Positions 1-5,528 of a stretch of DNA of 5,528 nucleotides are shown piece by piece. Origin of the DNA: Phycisphaera sp. (GTDB lineage Bacteria; Planctomycetota; Phycisphaerae; Phycisphaerales; Phycisphaeraceae); NCBI GenBank assembly GCA_029287335.1, contig JARFRI010000119.1:1-5528 (forward strand), given 5' to 3'. Under the pieces are notes generated by a model. It ran no database searches, had not been told where the DNA came from, and saw only the letters and a list, made by a program, of their open reading frames with translations. The stretch's first letter is position 1, and every line of letters begins with the position of its first letter. The translations under genes and the position numbers were made by a program.

Positions 1-267
1 AGATTGCACCCCCTTATGTTCTCAACAGCGTAATCGGTAATGACTCGCTCATGCGACTGAACTGAACGCCATCGTGCGCATGCCCATAGCCTTGTCGATA
101 TCACACCATCTTTTTATCGGCCCAGCGATAACTGTGATTCAGGTAATTTCTTAGTGATGATCTCGCTTCTCCCTGATGCAGATTGTTCGTACGAAACACT
201 CTAATACGAATGACACCTCGTCACCGCGGCAAACGTTTAAGTCGGCTTTGCCACACTCGCACGAATT

Positions 268-271
268 GGAG
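268..271 (+). promoter_or_regulatory. Ribosome binding site that sets the start at 278
   Basis: GGAG sits six bases before the ATG at 278. The longer in-frame start at 176 is preceded by a pyrimidine-rich stretch with no purine-rich ribosome binding site. This favours the 158-residue product. Confidence 0.55.
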
Positions 272-277
272 CTAGTC

Positions 278-754
278 ATGCCTGAGTATCAAGCACATGT
301 GGACCAAGCTTGCCCTAGTATCCGATCGGTAACACGCGAAGAACTGCATAGGCGATACAACCCCGAGCAGTCCGAGCAGCCAAAGACCAGCAATGCGATA
401 GAAGCCAGCTCGCCAGCGCTCTCTCTAGTCGCGGACTCGGATGGGCGTACCGTCGGCTGCGTCCAGCTTGACGGTCGTGCGCATCAGATCGGCCTCATCC
501 ACGGGTTCTGGGTCGCGTCGGAGTTCTGGGACACGGCGTTGCCATTGCGGATGATGATTGCCGTTTTGGAGGAGGCGAAACAAATAGGCTTCCTAAAGGT
601 CGATTTGGATGAAAGCGCGACGGCATTTGCTGTCGTGGCAGCTCTTTTTGAAGCAGGCATCCTGCTTGGGGACGGACCCGTTTCCACGAAAAACGAAACC
701 ACCACGGGCTATTTGAACCCCTATCAATCCACTGAAAGCATCTTCGAGAGCTGA
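278..754 (+). CDS. Small uncharacterised protein, weakly GNAT-like
   Basis: I do not recognise this 158-residue protein with confidence. I start it at 278 because GGAG at 268-271 lies six bases upstream of that ATG. The in-frame ATG at 176 has no Shine-Dalgarno sequence and would only add 34 polar, low-complexity residues. The first 50 or so residues are polar and probably flexible. The rest alternates strand and helix: a strand-like 'GRTVGCVQLDG', a second strand 'QIGLIHGFWV', a helix 'RMMIAVLEEAKQIGF', a strand 'LKVDLDE', then a hydrophobic helix ending in 'LFEAGI'. That order resembles the C-terminal half of GNAT acetyltransferases, but the acetyl-CoA loop (Q/R-x-x-G-x-G/A) is missing, so catalysis is doubtful. 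It converges on the minus-strand deacylase gene with 77 bases between them. No signal peptide or membrane segment is evident. That it is a real gene is fairly likely; the fold assignment is a guess. Confidence 0.6.
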   Translation: MPEYQAHVDQACPSIRSVTREELHRRYNPEQSEQPKTSNAIEASSPALSLVADSDGRTVGCVQLDGRAHQIGLIHGFWVASEFWDTALPLRMMIAVLEEAKQIGFLKVDLDESATAFAVVAALFEAGILLGDGPVSTKNETTTGYLNPYQSTESIFES

Positions 755-831
755 TTGCCGTTGCGGCGTGGGATTGATCCGCCTCTTGGATTAGCCTCGA
801 TTGTTATTGATCTTTCATCAACGCATGCCCC

Positions 832-1338
832 CTACAGTAGCTTCGCTCTGGCCTCGCTGTAGTCCACTGCCGGGTACGCAAAGTCCATGACTGTCGGCCG
901 TACCAGCCGATCAAACGCCGAGTACGGCATCTGGATCGCTTCGACGTGTGTACCCGCATTAAAGGCGATCGTTTCGTTGTCCGCCAATGAAGGCGCGACG
1001 TAGACCGGCAGGCCGTAAAGGTTGCCCAGCGGCGGCCACGCCCCCACTTCACAGTCGGGGAAGAAACTCATCAGGGCGTGCTCGTGCAATAGCTCGACAT
1101 TGCCGGCCCCAAGCAGGTGCTGCAACCGCGGCAAGTCGATGTAGTGGTCCGCGGGCAGGACGGCCAAGACCTGCCGCCCGTCGGCGTTGACCCCCACGAC
1201 CTTGGCGAAGTCGGCGGGCTGTACGCTGCAATTGCGCGCCGCCTATCGGGCGGTCACATCGCGCCGATGTCGCAGTCTCTTGTAGTCAATTTCGTTCTGG
1301 TCCAAGAACTGCCGGATTCGTGTGGTAACGAGTTGCAT
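832..1338 (-). pseudogene. YbaK/ProX-type aminoacyl-tRNA deacylase, amber-interrupted
   Basis: The reading frame from the ATG at 1338 to the TAG at 834-832 encodes a complete 168-residue YbaK-like domain, except that codon 32 (1245-1243) is TAG. Residues 1-31 (MQLVTTRIRQFLDQNEIDYK... ending DVTAR) match the family's N-terminal helix, strand and 'TA-x-x-A' segment. After the stop come 'AARNCSVQPADFAK' with the conserved lysine (K46), then 'VLAVLPADHYIDL', 'FPDCEVGAWPPLGNLYGLPVYV', 'FNAGTHVEAI' and 'FDRLVRPTVMDFA', all hallmark stretches. Family members hydrolyse mischarged aminoacyl-tRNA in trans in the cytoplasm. A GGAGG Shine-Dalgarno sequence seven bases before 1338 shows which start was used. 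A fallback GTG at 1197 would give 121 residues, but it has no good ribosome site and begins just after K46, so it would probably be inactive. A recent nonsense mutation, a sequencing error or amber suppression could each explain the stop. The gene is transcribed divergently from the Host_attach gene and converges on the gene at 278-754. Confidence 0.85.
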
Positions 1339-1345
1339 GGTCAAG

Positions 1346-1350
1346 CCTCC
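1346..1350 (-). promoter_or_regulatory. Strong Shine-Dalgarno of the deacylase gene
   Basis: The minus strand reads GGAGG here, seven bases before the ATG at 1338-1336. It is the best ribosome binding site in the window. It argues that translation originally began at 1338, upstream of the amber codon, rather than at the GTG at 1197. Confidence 0.75.
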
Positions 1351-1662
1351 GTAAAGGACGCGGTTTCACGGCAACACCAAGCTGCCGACGAATGCGTCAT
1401 CTCACGCTTAACCATGCTCGAATATCAGCAGGCATCGATCACCGTCATCCGGGAAATGCTGATTCATATACAACCCACTGTCTTACAATCGAAACTCGTG
1501 TCGCAATGCAGCGCACAAATACCGGAGGCCCACGCATCTGCCACGTTCAGGAATCTCCCGATAAAACGAGTCATGCTTCACCGATGGTTCAATCACGGCA
1601 AGCGCGGTCAAATGCTGTCTCGCGTCAGCGTACGGGCGAAACCCAGCACAGTATCCGAAGCC

Positions 1663-1667
1663 AGGGG
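1663..1667 (+). promoter_or_regulatory. Shine-Dalgarno of the Host_attach gene
   Basis: AGGGG ends seven bases before the ATG at 1675. It selects this start within a longer open frame that runs back to 1117, antisense to the deacylase gene. Confidence 0.55.
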
Positions 1668-1674
1668 TATCGAA

Positions 1675-2259
1675 ATGACCACAGCCACAACCATAACCGC
1701 TGCTACCACGTGGATCGTTCTCGCCAATGATCACCAGGCACGCCTCTTGTCAGCTCGCCGTACACCGACCGGCCGCTGTCAGGTTGTGGAGCGAGAAGAA
1801 ATCGAGAGCCCCATCCCCACACGCGATCGGGGAAGGCCATCTGCCCTGAACGGTATGAGCGGCCACAGTTACGCCGACAACCTCCGCGCTCTCAAGGAAG
1901 AACGCCGTCGCTTTGCCAGGCAGCTCGCCCGCTGGATCGATGAGTTTATGAAACGACCAGCGATCAACAAGCTGACCGTGTTTGCGCCGTCCCGAATGAT
2001 CGGCAGCCTGCGTGAGGTGCTGAGCGTGAAGCACCGAGGTCAGATCCAATTGATCGATGAAAACCTGATCAACATGCCAAGCGACGCCTTGCGCCGCCAT
2101 CATGCAATCACACGTTTGGTAGGTCTGCACCGCGCCGCAGATGGGCATCCAACATCAACGGTCGGCTTAGATATGGCATCGTCCTATCGGCCAACACGTT
2201 ATCCCAACAGAGGCGCACGCCGACACATTCCAATCCACGAAACACCACGATTGCAATAG
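1675..2259 (+). CDS. Host attachment protein family (Host_attach/baeRF-like)
   Basis: This 194-residue protein looks like the family annotated 'protein required for attachment to host cells', which profile studies link to the bacterial/archaeal eRF1-like (baeRF) group. Visible hallmarks are the N-terminal strand 'TTWIVLANDHQARLL' (residues 11-25), a charged middle ending in the helix 'RRRFARQLARWIDEFM' (77-92), the strand-turn-helix 'LTVFAPSRMIGSLREVL' (100-116), and 'IQLIDENLINMPSDALRRH' (124-142), where family members usually have a 'dLtxlxpxeLrxh' motif. The family's usual length is about 140-150 residues. Residues 151-194 are an extra arginine- and proline-rich tail of unknown role. The name comes from a host-adhesion phenotype; a link to ribosomes or translation is inferred from fold similarity, and the biochemical role is unsettled. 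The start at 1675 has an AGGGG ribosome site. The gene lies 81 bases before the small heat shock gene on the same strand, so the two may be co-transcribed. Confidence 0.75.
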   Translation: MTTATTITAATTWIVLANDHQARLLSARRTPTGRCQVVEREEIESPIPTRDRGRPSALNGMSGHSYADNLRALKEERRRFARQLARWIDEFMKRPAINKLTVFAPSRMIGSLREVLSVKHRGQIQLIDENLINMPSDALRRHHAITRLVGLHRAADGHPTSTVGLDMASSYRPTRYPNRGARRHIPIHETPRLQ

Positions 2260-2278
2260 ATCGATCGCCAGTAACAAG

Positions 2279-2306
2279 GGTCCGGGTCAACCGGCGACAC
2301 CGGACC
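2279..2306 (+). promoter_or_regulatory. Stem-loop in the leader of the heat shock gene
   Basis: GGTCCGG (2279-2285) is exactly complementary to CCGGACC (2300-2306). The inner GTC (2286-2288) can pair with GAC (2296-2298), leaving A2299 bulged and a seven-base loop. The hairpin lies 20 bases after the Host_attach stop and 34 bases before the heat shock ATG. No T-tract follows, so it is a poor intrinsic terminator. It may instead be an attenuating or mRNA-stabilising structure, or a DNA operator with dyad symmetry. It does not cover the weak GGAA ribosome site at 2330-2333, so a simple RNA thermometer that hides the ribosome site is not supported. Confidence 0.45.
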
Positions 2307-2340
2307 AATCACAAACAAGCCGGGCATATGGAAAACAATC

Positions 2341-2796
2341 ATGCTACCCACAACACTGCTTAGACGACCTAGGTTCGATACCCCGATGGTGCCCTTCCCC
2401 CGAGACATGGTTGATATGTTTGAAAACATGATGGAGACCTGGCGCGGCAACGGTTCCTCTGGCGAGGAGACTGCGGCCTACCCCTGCGATATCCGCGAAG
2501 AAGACGGGCATATCTGCGTCGATGCCGAGCTGCCCGGTTTTACGAAAGAAGAGGTCAAGGTCACGCTGGACAAGGGCATCCTCAACATCACCGCCGAGCA
2601 CAGCGAATCGCAGCAGAAAAAGGACAACGGTAAGAATTACCTACAGGAGCGCCGCTACCAACGGATTCAACGCGCCTTCACGCTGCCGGCCCCGGTCAAC
2701 GAGTCCAAGGTCCAAGCCAATCTGAAGGACGGCGTGCTGCACCTTACTCTTGAAAAGAGTGAAGAGAGCAAAGCACATCAGATCGACGTCAAGTAG
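2341..2796 (+). CDS. Small heat shock protein (Hsp20/alpha-crystallin family)
   Basis: This 151-residue cytoplasmic chaperone should bind unfolding proteins without ATP and hold them for refolding by other chaperones. The N-terminal arm (residues 1-45) is typical of bacterial class A sHsps, with 'FDTPMVPFPRDMVDMFENMM'. The alpha-crystallin domain spans about 46-140: 'PCDIREEDGHICVDAELPGF' (48-67), 'EEVKVTLDKGILNITAEH' (70-87), the 'ERRYQRIQRAFTLP' strand pair (103-116), and the signature A-x-x-x-D-G-V-L (A126-L133). The C-terminal I-D-V (148-150) fits the I-x-I/V anchor that drives oligomer assembly. Length is normal and the protein looks intact. A weak GGAA lies seven bases before the ATG, and the N-terminus fits the family, so I keep this start. 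It follows the Host_attach gene by 81 bases. I see no clear sigma-32 promoter or CIRCE element. Confidence 0.95.
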   Translation: MLPTTLLRRPRFDTPMVPFPRDMVDMFENMMETWRGNGSSGEETAAYPCDIREEDGHICVDAELPGFTKEEVKVTLDKGILNITAEHSESQQKKDNGKNYLQERRYQRIQRAFTLPAPVNESKVQANLKDGVLHLTLEKSEESKAHQIDVK

Positions 2797-2803
2797 AGGG
2801 CAA

Positions 2804-2830
2804 CGGCGGGCACAAGGGGCGTGCCCACCG
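2804..2830 (+). terminator. Terminator-like stem-loop after the heat shock gene
   Basis: CGG-c-GGGCAC (2804-2813) pairs with GTGCCC-a-CCG (2821-2830) around a seven-base loop: nine base pairs with one C-A mismatch, starting eight bases after the stop codon. It is followed by TATTGAT rather than a run of T, so it may slow polymerase or protect the 3' end more than act as a classic intrinsic terminator. The rest of the 232-base gap up to 3028 holds nothing I can identify. Confidence 0.4.
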
Positions 2831-3028
2831 TATTGATGCCCGGGTGGCGGATCCGGAGTCCCAAACCGGTCATCAAGCTCGGGCCATACGGCTCTTTGGG
2901 CGTGGCCGATCACCGGGGCTGAAGGGTTGTCCGTATCGCTTCAGCCAATCCGTCGATCCCCGCCCGGGTTTCTGAATATCGAGTGACTTGGTGCCAACAG
3001 TCGCCAGGCGTAACAAAGTAGGCCCGTC

Positions 3029-5035
3029 ATGCAATTCCTAGATGAACAACGCAAGCGGATGGTCGAAGAGCAAATCGCGGCGCGCGGCGTAAGCGACACG
3101 CACGTCCTTGAAGCGATGGGCGCGGTCCCGCGCGAGCGTTTTATCGAGGGCCGACTGCGTGAGTTCGCCTACGAAGACACGCCCCTGCCGATCGAAGAGG
3201 CGCAGACGATCTCCCAACCTTTTATCGTTGCGCTGATGATTGAGGCCGCCAAGATCCAGCCGGGCGACCATGTGCTGGAGGTCGGTGCAGGCTCGGGCTA
3301 TGCGTCGGCCGTCCTCGGGCAGATCGCCGGCCAAGTCGTCGGCATCGAGTGGCACAAGTCGCTGGCCGATCGCGCCCAGCAGCGGGTGAACAGCTTGGGT
3401 TATCGCAACGTCCGCATCTATTGCGGCGACGGTACACAGGGCTGGGCCGAGCACGCACCTTACGACGCGATCATCGTCTCGGCCGGTGGGCCAGGCGTGC
3501 CCCATACGCTGCTTGAGCAACTGCGGGTCGGCGGACGGCTGGTAGTTCCTATCGGCCAGGAGCCGCGAACGCAGGAGCTGCTGCTGATTCAACGCACCGG
3601 GCAGCACGACTACGACCGCCAATCGCTTGGCATGGTCCAGTTCGTCCCGCTGGTCGGGGCCGAGGGGTGGACCGCCGACGGCACACCCGTGCATCCGCAT
3701 CGGCCGCCGAGCCCGCTGCGGATGCCGCTGGCCCAACGCGACAGGCTGAGCACGCTGATCGGGCTGCACTGCGAGCCGTTTGACGACCTTGACGCCGCCG
3801 AAGTCGGTCCGCTTTTGGTCCGCATCGGCGACGCAGAGGTCGTGCTCATCGGCGAGTCGACCCACGGTACCTCCGAGTTCTACCGCATGCGGGCACGTAT
3901 CACGCGCGAACTGATCGAGTACAAGGGGTTCAATATTGTGGCACTCGAGGCCGACTGGCCCGACACCGCGACGATCGATCGTTATGTTCGCGGGCAAGAG
4001 CAATCGCCGCTACGCACTTCTCCGTTCGCTCGCTTCCCGTCGTGGATGTGGCGGAATCAGGAGACGCGCGGGTTCATCGATTGGCTGAAACAACACAACC
4101 AGAAGCAGGCCGATCCGCAGCAGGCCGGCGTCTATGGGCTGGACCTCTACAGCCTGAACAACTCCATCGGCGCGGTGCTGGACTACCTCGATCAGGCTGA
4201 TCCTGAAACCGCACAGACCGCCCGCGTTCGTTACGGGTGCTTCTCGCCTTGGGAAACCGATCCGGCGACGTACGGCCGAGCCGTGGTCGGCGGCGCGATG
4301 CCGGGCTGTGAGCAGGAGGCGGTATCGATCCTGACGGGCTTGTTCACCCAGCGGCTGCAATACATCGAGCAAGACGGCGACACGTTCTTCGACGCGCTCC
4401 GCAACGCCGTAGTCGTCCGTGACGCCGAACGCTACTACCGCGAGATGTACTACGGCTCGCGCGAGTCATGGAACCTGCGCGACCAGCACATGTTCGACAC
4501 GCTCCAGGCGATCCTCGAACACCACGGCCCGGACGCCAAGGCCGTTGTCTGGGCGCACAACTCACACGTCGGCAACGCACGCGCGACCGAGATGGGCACG
4601 CGCGGTGAACTGAATATCGGTCAGCTTGCTCGTGAAGCCTACCGCGACGGGGCCTACCTCATCGGCATGGGCACCGACCACGGCACGGTCTGTGCCGCAG
4701 CCAACTGGGACGACCCGATGCAGGTCATGACCGTTCGGCCCTCCCACGAGGACAGCTATGAACGGCTCTGCCACGACGCTCGTGTGCCGAACTTCCTCCT
4801 GCCGCTTCGCGCTCACGACAACAATGAGATCAACGATATCCTCCGCCCGCCCCATCTACAACGCGCGATCGGTGTGATCTATCGGCCACAGACCGAGATG
4901 CTCAGCCATTACTTTCAGGCGTCCTTACCCGCGCAGTTCGATGAGTACATCTGGTTCGACAAGACCCAAGCGCTAAGTGCGATACGCACCGAAGAGGTGC
5001 CCGGTGTGCCGGAGACTTATCCCTTCGGCTTGTAG
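3029..5035 (+). CDS. pcm: Pcm-erythromycin esterase fusion protein
   Basis: This 668-residue two-domain protein has a complete protein-L-isoaspartate O-methyltransferase in residues 1-210. It shows 'QRKRMVEEQIAARG' (7-20), 'AVPRERFI' (32-39), the substrate-side 'TISQP' (60-64), the SAM-binding motif 'LEVGAGSGYA' (83-92), the acidic 'GIEW' (105-108), 'GDGTQGW' (133-139), 'YDAIIVSAG' (145-153) and 'LRVGGRLVVPIG' (165-176). Pcm uses S-adenosylmethionine to methylate isoaspartyl residues in aged proteins and start their repair. A proline/histidine-rich linker (about 211-247) leads to an Ere-type domain (about 248-650) with 'GESTHG' (275-280, His279), 'ALEADWPD' (305-312, Glu307), 'SWMWRN' (338-343), 'YGLDLYSL' (369-376) and 'VWAHNSHVGNA' (507-517, His510 and His513). 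These His and Glu positions match those essential in macrolide esterases, but chromosomal members of this broad family mostly have unknown substrates, so I do not infer macrolide resistance. No signal peptide is seen, so it is probably cytoplasmic. AGG at 3020-3022 is a modest ribosome site. Codon phase is continuous across the junction, so this is a true fusion. Confidence 0.95.
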   Translation: MQFLDEQRKRMVEEQIAARGVSDTHVLEAMGAVPRERFIEGRLREFAYEDTPLPIEEAQTISQPFIVALMIEAAKIQPGDHVLEVGAGSGYASAVLGQIAGQVVGIEWHKSLADRAQQRVNSLGYRNVRIYCGDGTQGWAEHAPYDAIIVSAGGPGVPHTLLEQLRVGGRLVVPIGQEPRTQELLLIQRTGQHDYDRQSLGMVQFVPLVGAEGWTADGTPVHPHRPPSPLRMPLAQRDRLSTLIGLHCEPFDDLDAAEVGPLLVRIGDAEVVLIGESTHGTSEFYRMRARITRELIEYKGFNIVALEADWPDTATIDRYVRGQEQSPLRTSPFARFPSWMWRNQETRGFIDWLKQHNQKQADPQQAGVYGLDLYSLNNSIGAVLDYLDQADPETAQTARVRYGCFSPWETDPATYGRAVVGGAMPGCEQEAVSILTGLFTQRLQYIEQDGDTFFDALRNAVVVRDAERYYREMYYGSRESWNLRDQHMFDTLQAILEHHGPDAKAVVWAHNSHVGNARATEMGTRGELNIGQLAREAYRDGAYLIGMGTDHGTVCAAANWDDPMQVMTVRPSHEDSYERLCHDARVPNFLLPLRAHDNNEINDILRPPHLQRAIGVIYRPQTEMLSHYFQASLPAQFDEYIWFDKTQALSAIRTEEVPGVPETYPFGL

Positions 5036-5072
5036 ATTGTATGAATAGACCCATTTAACGACTCGGCTCACC

Positions 5073-5222
5073 ATGAAACGCAAGCTGACCTCCATCATTG
5101 ACTTTGGCGGCTCCAACAAGATCGATCCCACTCCTGGCGGGATCCCTTTTGTCTTCCTGATCGCCATCGTATTCCCCATGCTGATGCTGATTGTCATCGC
5201 GGCTTACTGGTATTTGTCCTAA
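5073..5222 (+). CDS. Small single-span membrane protein, 49 residues
   Basis: The frame encodes a 49-residue protein whose family I do not recognise. The N-terminal part (residues 1-23) starts with a basic MKRK and contains 'DFGGSNKIDPTPGG'. Residues 24-47 are an uninterrupted hydrophobic segment ('IPFVFLIAIVFPMLMLIV', then 'IAAYWYL') long enough for one membrane span, with one internal proline. Only a serine or so follows, so the C-terminus ends at the membrane face. The positive-inside rule predicts a cytoplasmic N-terminus. It begins 37 bases after the Pcm-Ere stop on the same strand with no terminator between them, so co-transcription is likely. No good Shine-Dalgarno precedes the ATG, which lowers confidence. 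The sharp split into a polar head and a clean membrane helix, ending at a TAA, is unlikely in random sequence. Confidence 0.7.
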   Translation: MKRKLTSIIDFGGSNKIDPTPGGIPFVFLIAIVFPMLMLIVIAAYWYLS

Positions 5223-5473
5223 GGCTGTTGGCTAGCACGGCGGCGGTTCAGGAGATTGCTGATAGCGACGCAAGGCAATTGGCGGTAGGTTTAGGTTGTT
5301 GCTGAGGATTGGTTCCAAGCGACGTTTCGAGTGGACTGACCGCCCCGCGCAGAAGGTCGAAAATGCAATGCCATGATTTGGTGATGCCGTGGTTAGGGCG
5401 CGGAGCATAAGCCGAGGCACCGGTCGATGGACGGGTCACCGCTCGGTCTGCATGCGTTCATGAATGGATACTG
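5223..5473. other. Non-coding tail region, nothing identified
   Basis: After the small membrane protein I find no convincing gene, RNA or terminator here. Two overlapping minus-strand frames of about 62 residues exist between 5232 and 5439. They have no ribosome site, no recognisable motif and no coding-like composition. Short plus-strand frames are broken by stops. It could be ordinary spacer or decayed coding sequence. Confidence 0.4.
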
Positions 5474-5528
5474 ATGCCTAGGAACGACTCGAAACCATCC
5501 GTTGTGATCGACGAATCCGGGTTGGAGC
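5474..5528 (+). CDS. Possible start of a gene running off the window
   Basis: The ATG at 5474 opens a frame (MPRNDSKPSVVIDESGLE) that stays open to the last base. GGA at 5465-5467 lies six bases upstream as a weak ribosome site. Nearby ATGs at 5460 and 5464 are in frames that stop within a few codons. Eighteen residues are too few to assign a family, and the frame may be chance. Confidence 0.3.
   Translation, partial: MPRNDSKPSVVIDESGLE

Larger units (their letters stand above)
1339..1674. other. Divergent intergenic region
   Basis: These 336 bases separate the divergent deacylase and Host_attach genes. They should hold both promoters. I see the deacylase Shine-Dalgarno at the left edge and that of Host_attach at the right edge. 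On the plus strand, TACAAT at 1484-1489 matches five of six bases of a sigma-70 -10 box, but there is no good -35 box at proper spacing, so I do not call a promoter. Reading frames are open across the region on both strands, but none encodes anything recognisable. I see no clear heat-shock (sigma-32) promoter. Confidence 0.5.

Noticed and set aside
100..205. Minus-strand frame ending 'HSYRWADKKMV' near the left edge, considered as the tail of a transposase or other gene.
   Set aside because: The frame is only about 40 codons between stops, has no start with a ribosome site, and I could not tie it to a family.
176..277. Longer N-terminus for the first gene, starting at the ATG at 176.
   Set aside because: No Shine-Dalgarno precedes it and the added 34 residues are polar and low in complexity, while the ATG at 278 has GGAG six bases upstream.
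1484..1489. TACAAT as a sigma-70 -10 box upstream of the Host_attach gene.
   Set aside because: The region 16-18 bases upstream has no -35-like hexamer and there is no extended -10 TG, so the match alone is not enough to call a promoter.
1117..1674. A plus-strand open frame extending the Host_attach gene upstream by 186 codons.
   Set aside because: It runs antisense through the well-supported deacylase gene and has no recognisable content, and the ATG at 1675 has its own ribosome site and starts exactly at the family's N-terminus.
2882..2907. Imperfect inverted repeat (GGCCA-ta-CG with CG-TGGCC) in the gap before the Pcm-Ere gene.
   Set aside because: Seven pairs with a two-base bulge are expected by chance in GC-rich sequence, and no T-tract or promoter context supports a role.
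3038..4003. A 321-residue open frame on the minus strand inside the Pcm-Ere gene.
   Set aside because: It is wholly antisense to a strongly supported gene. GC-rich codon use commonly leaves such opposite-strand frames open, and its translation shows no family motif.
3770..4990. Reading the Ere-type domain as a macrolide resistance gene.
   Set aside because: The catalytic motifs are present, but the family is broad, the domain is fused to a protein-repair enzyme in a chromosomal stress context, and no resistance-cassette or mobile features surround it.
5232..5439. Two overlapping minus-strand frames containing 'NHGI', considered as an insertion-sequence remnant.
   Set aside because: The resemblance to transposase tails was too vague, there are no inverted-repeat ends or target duplications in view, and neither frame has a ribosome site.

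Overview
The window is a moderately GC-rich bacterial chromosomal segment with six gene-sized features that I can support, plus a possible gene start at the right edge. Nothing in it fixes the taxon. Shine-Dalgarno sequences and the protein families point to a Gram-negative-type bacterium, such as a proteobacterium or planctomycete, but that is only an impression. I see no tRNA, rRNA, CRISPR array or intact mobile element.

Layout from left to right. A plus-strand gene at 278-754 encodes a small protein with a weak GNAT-like look. Convergent to it on the minus strand (1338-832) is a YbaK/ProX-type aminoacyl-tRNA deacylase gene. It has a strong Shine-Dalgarno sequence and a complete domain, but an in-frame amber codon at codon 32. 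A 336-base divergent intergenic region follows. Four plus-strand genes come next: a 'host attachment protein' family member (Host_attach, related to the baeRF/eRF1-like group; 1675-2259), a small heat shock protein (2341-2796), a 668-residue fusion of protein-L-isoaspartate O-methyltransferase with an erythromycin-esterase-type domain (3029-5035), and a 49-residue single-span membrane protein (5073-5222). The last 306 bases hold no convincing gene apart from a possible partial start at 5474.

Together the recognisable genes form a protein-quality and stress set: editing of mischarged tRNA, a ribosome/eRF1-like family protein, a holdase chaperone, and a repair methyltransferase for aged aspartyl residues fused to an Ere-type hydrolase. 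That common theme is inference from family membership. The observations most worth a second look are the amber-interrupted deacylase, the Pcm-Ere fusion with both active sites apparently intact, the small membrane protein 37 bases behind it, and the hairpin just upstream of the heat shock gene.
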